Below, in pieces: positions 63,287-64,000 of a stretch of 64,000 nucleotides of DNA. The DNA is from Tropicimonas sp033101155 (GTDB lineage Bacteria; Pseudomonadota; Alphaproteobacteria; Rhodobacterales; Rhodobacteraceae): the NCBI RefSeq assembly GCF_033101155.1, contig NZ_JAWMPX010000023.1:1-64000 (forward strand). Direction: 5' to 3'. The notes beneath the pieces were generated by a model. The model made no database searches. It had not been told where the DNA came from and saw nothing but the letters and a program-made list of their open reading frames with translations. Numbering within the stretch: the first letter of the stretch is position 1; every line of letters begins with the position of its first letter. A program made the position numbers and the translations under genes.

Positions 63287-64000
63287 CCTTTCAGCCCGTT
63301 GTTCCGATAAGTGGGTACGCCGGTTGGGTCTTCCTGAACAGAACTCTTGAAACACAACAAGAGGCTCACAAACAAGGATTGCAGAGCGACACCGAGTATT
63401 TCTCTGAAAACATCGGCAACGTACGCACCGTGGATGACCTGCTTGCGGATCGAAAGCTGTTGACCGTCGCACTAGGGGCGTTCGGCCTCGACGACGACAT
63501 CAACAACACTTTCTTTATTCGCAAAGTCTTGGAGGAAGGCACTTCCGACTCGGAGTCTCTTGCAAACAAGCTATCGGATTCAACTTACTTGGAGTTCTCT
63601 ACAGCATTCGGGTTTGGGGAGGGCATTCCTCCCCGAACAACTCTCTCCGGGTTTGCCGAAGAGGTTACTAGTGCTTACGAAAGCTATCAATTTGAAACGG
63701 ATGTCGGAGACCAAAATGAAGATTTTCGGTTGGCACTTTATGCCGAGCGCGAACTACCGGACGTCGCCTCCGAAGACACAAGCAATGATACGAAATGGTT
63801 TACCATCATGGGATCTACGCCACTACGAACGGTCTTCGAGACCGCTTTGGGTCTTCCGGACTCGTTTGCATCCCTGGACATCGACGTTCAGCTAAAGACT
63901 TTTAAGGCCAAGGCAGAACAGACATTCGGAACCAGTGAGGTCAGCGACTACCTGGACCCTCAACTTCAGGACGAGTTGACCAGCACATTTCTTCTTCGTT
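63283..64000 (+). CDS. DUF1217 flagellar protein (partial, runs off the window)
   Basis: At least 239 aa, open at the window edge. VPISGYAGWVFLNRTLETQQ, ESLANKLSDSTYLEFSTAFG and the repeated 'L..DPQLQDELTSTF' type segments fit the DUF1217 family, found in flagellar clusters of Rhodobacterales. The start ATG overlaps the flbT stop (ATGA). Function is not established. Confidence 0.85.
   Translation, partial: MTFQPVVPISGYAGWVFLNRTLETQQEAHKQGLQSDTEYFSENIGNVRTVDDLLADRKLLTVALGAFGLDDDINNTFFIRKVLEEGTSDSESLANKLSDSTYLEFSTAFGFGEGIPPRTTLSGFAEEVTSAYESYQFETDVGDQNEDFRLALYAERELPDVASEDTSNDTKWFTIMGSTPLRTVFETALGLPDSFASLDIDVQLKTFKAKAEQTFGTSEVSDYLDPQLQDELTSTFLLR

Overview
The window comes from the main chromosome of an alphaproteobacterium, most likely a marine Rhodobacteraceae (Roseobacter-type) species. 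The evidence is the gyrB-recF-dnaN-dnaA block, rpsT, a crotonase, mutM, ubiE and ubiB at 45.95-57.3 kb, followed by a flagellar block with the alphaproteobacterial regulators flaF and flbT and a DUF1217-type protein (57.3-64 kb). This core half is GC-rich and densely packed.

The left 46 kb is accessory DNA. I read almost all of it as one Tn7-like transposon of 45,574 bp (374-45947). Its ends are terminal inverted repeats starting TGTAGGG. Each end carries an array of 16-bp repeats laid out like TnsB-binding sites. A perfect 5-bp duplication, ACAGT (369-373 and 45948-45952), flanks it. A transposition operon (tnsA, tnsB, tnsC, tniQ and a small DDE-domain gene, 38967-32916, minus strand) lies inside. 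The right copy of the duplication touches the gyrB stop codon, so the 3' end of gyrB looks like the attachment site. To the left of the left duplication, positions 1-368 are the right end of a second, diverged element of the same family. The two elements therefore appear to be stacked in tandem at one site, with the younger one next to gyrB.

The cargo, left to right: (a) a four-gene operon of a PLD-nuclease/helicase, an SbcD/Mre11-like nuclease, an SbcC/Rad50-like ATPase and a rhomboid protease (1.2-9.0 kb); (b) an SGNH hydrolase beside an IS66 transposase scrap; (c) small unknown genes, a membrane coiled-coil protein and a ClpP-like serine protease (10.8-14.3 kb); (d) a SNF2-family helicase translationally coupled to an Hsp70/actin-like ATPase, flanked by an imperfect 240-bp direct repeat (14.2-19.9 kb); (e) htpX, an unknown gene, a tRNA 3'-end fragment, an AAA+ ATPase with small partners (19.8-25 kb); (f) a DUF262 (GmrSD-like) protein fused to a Schlafen/AlbA-type domain; (g) an OLD-family nuclease divergent from a 685-aa protein with two HEPN-like halves; (h) the tns operon with a twin-palindrome operator and a divergent PD-(D/E)xK-like gene; (i) a Hachiman pair (hamA, hamB) and an FRG-domain protein near the right end. 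The element is thus a mobile defence island beside the replication-initiation genes.

The least familiar parts are the PLD-helicase/SbcCD/rhomboid operon, the repeat-flanked SNF2/Hsp70-like pair, and the gyrB-targeted tandem Tn7-like insertion. Family assignments rest on motifs read by eye; no database search was possible.
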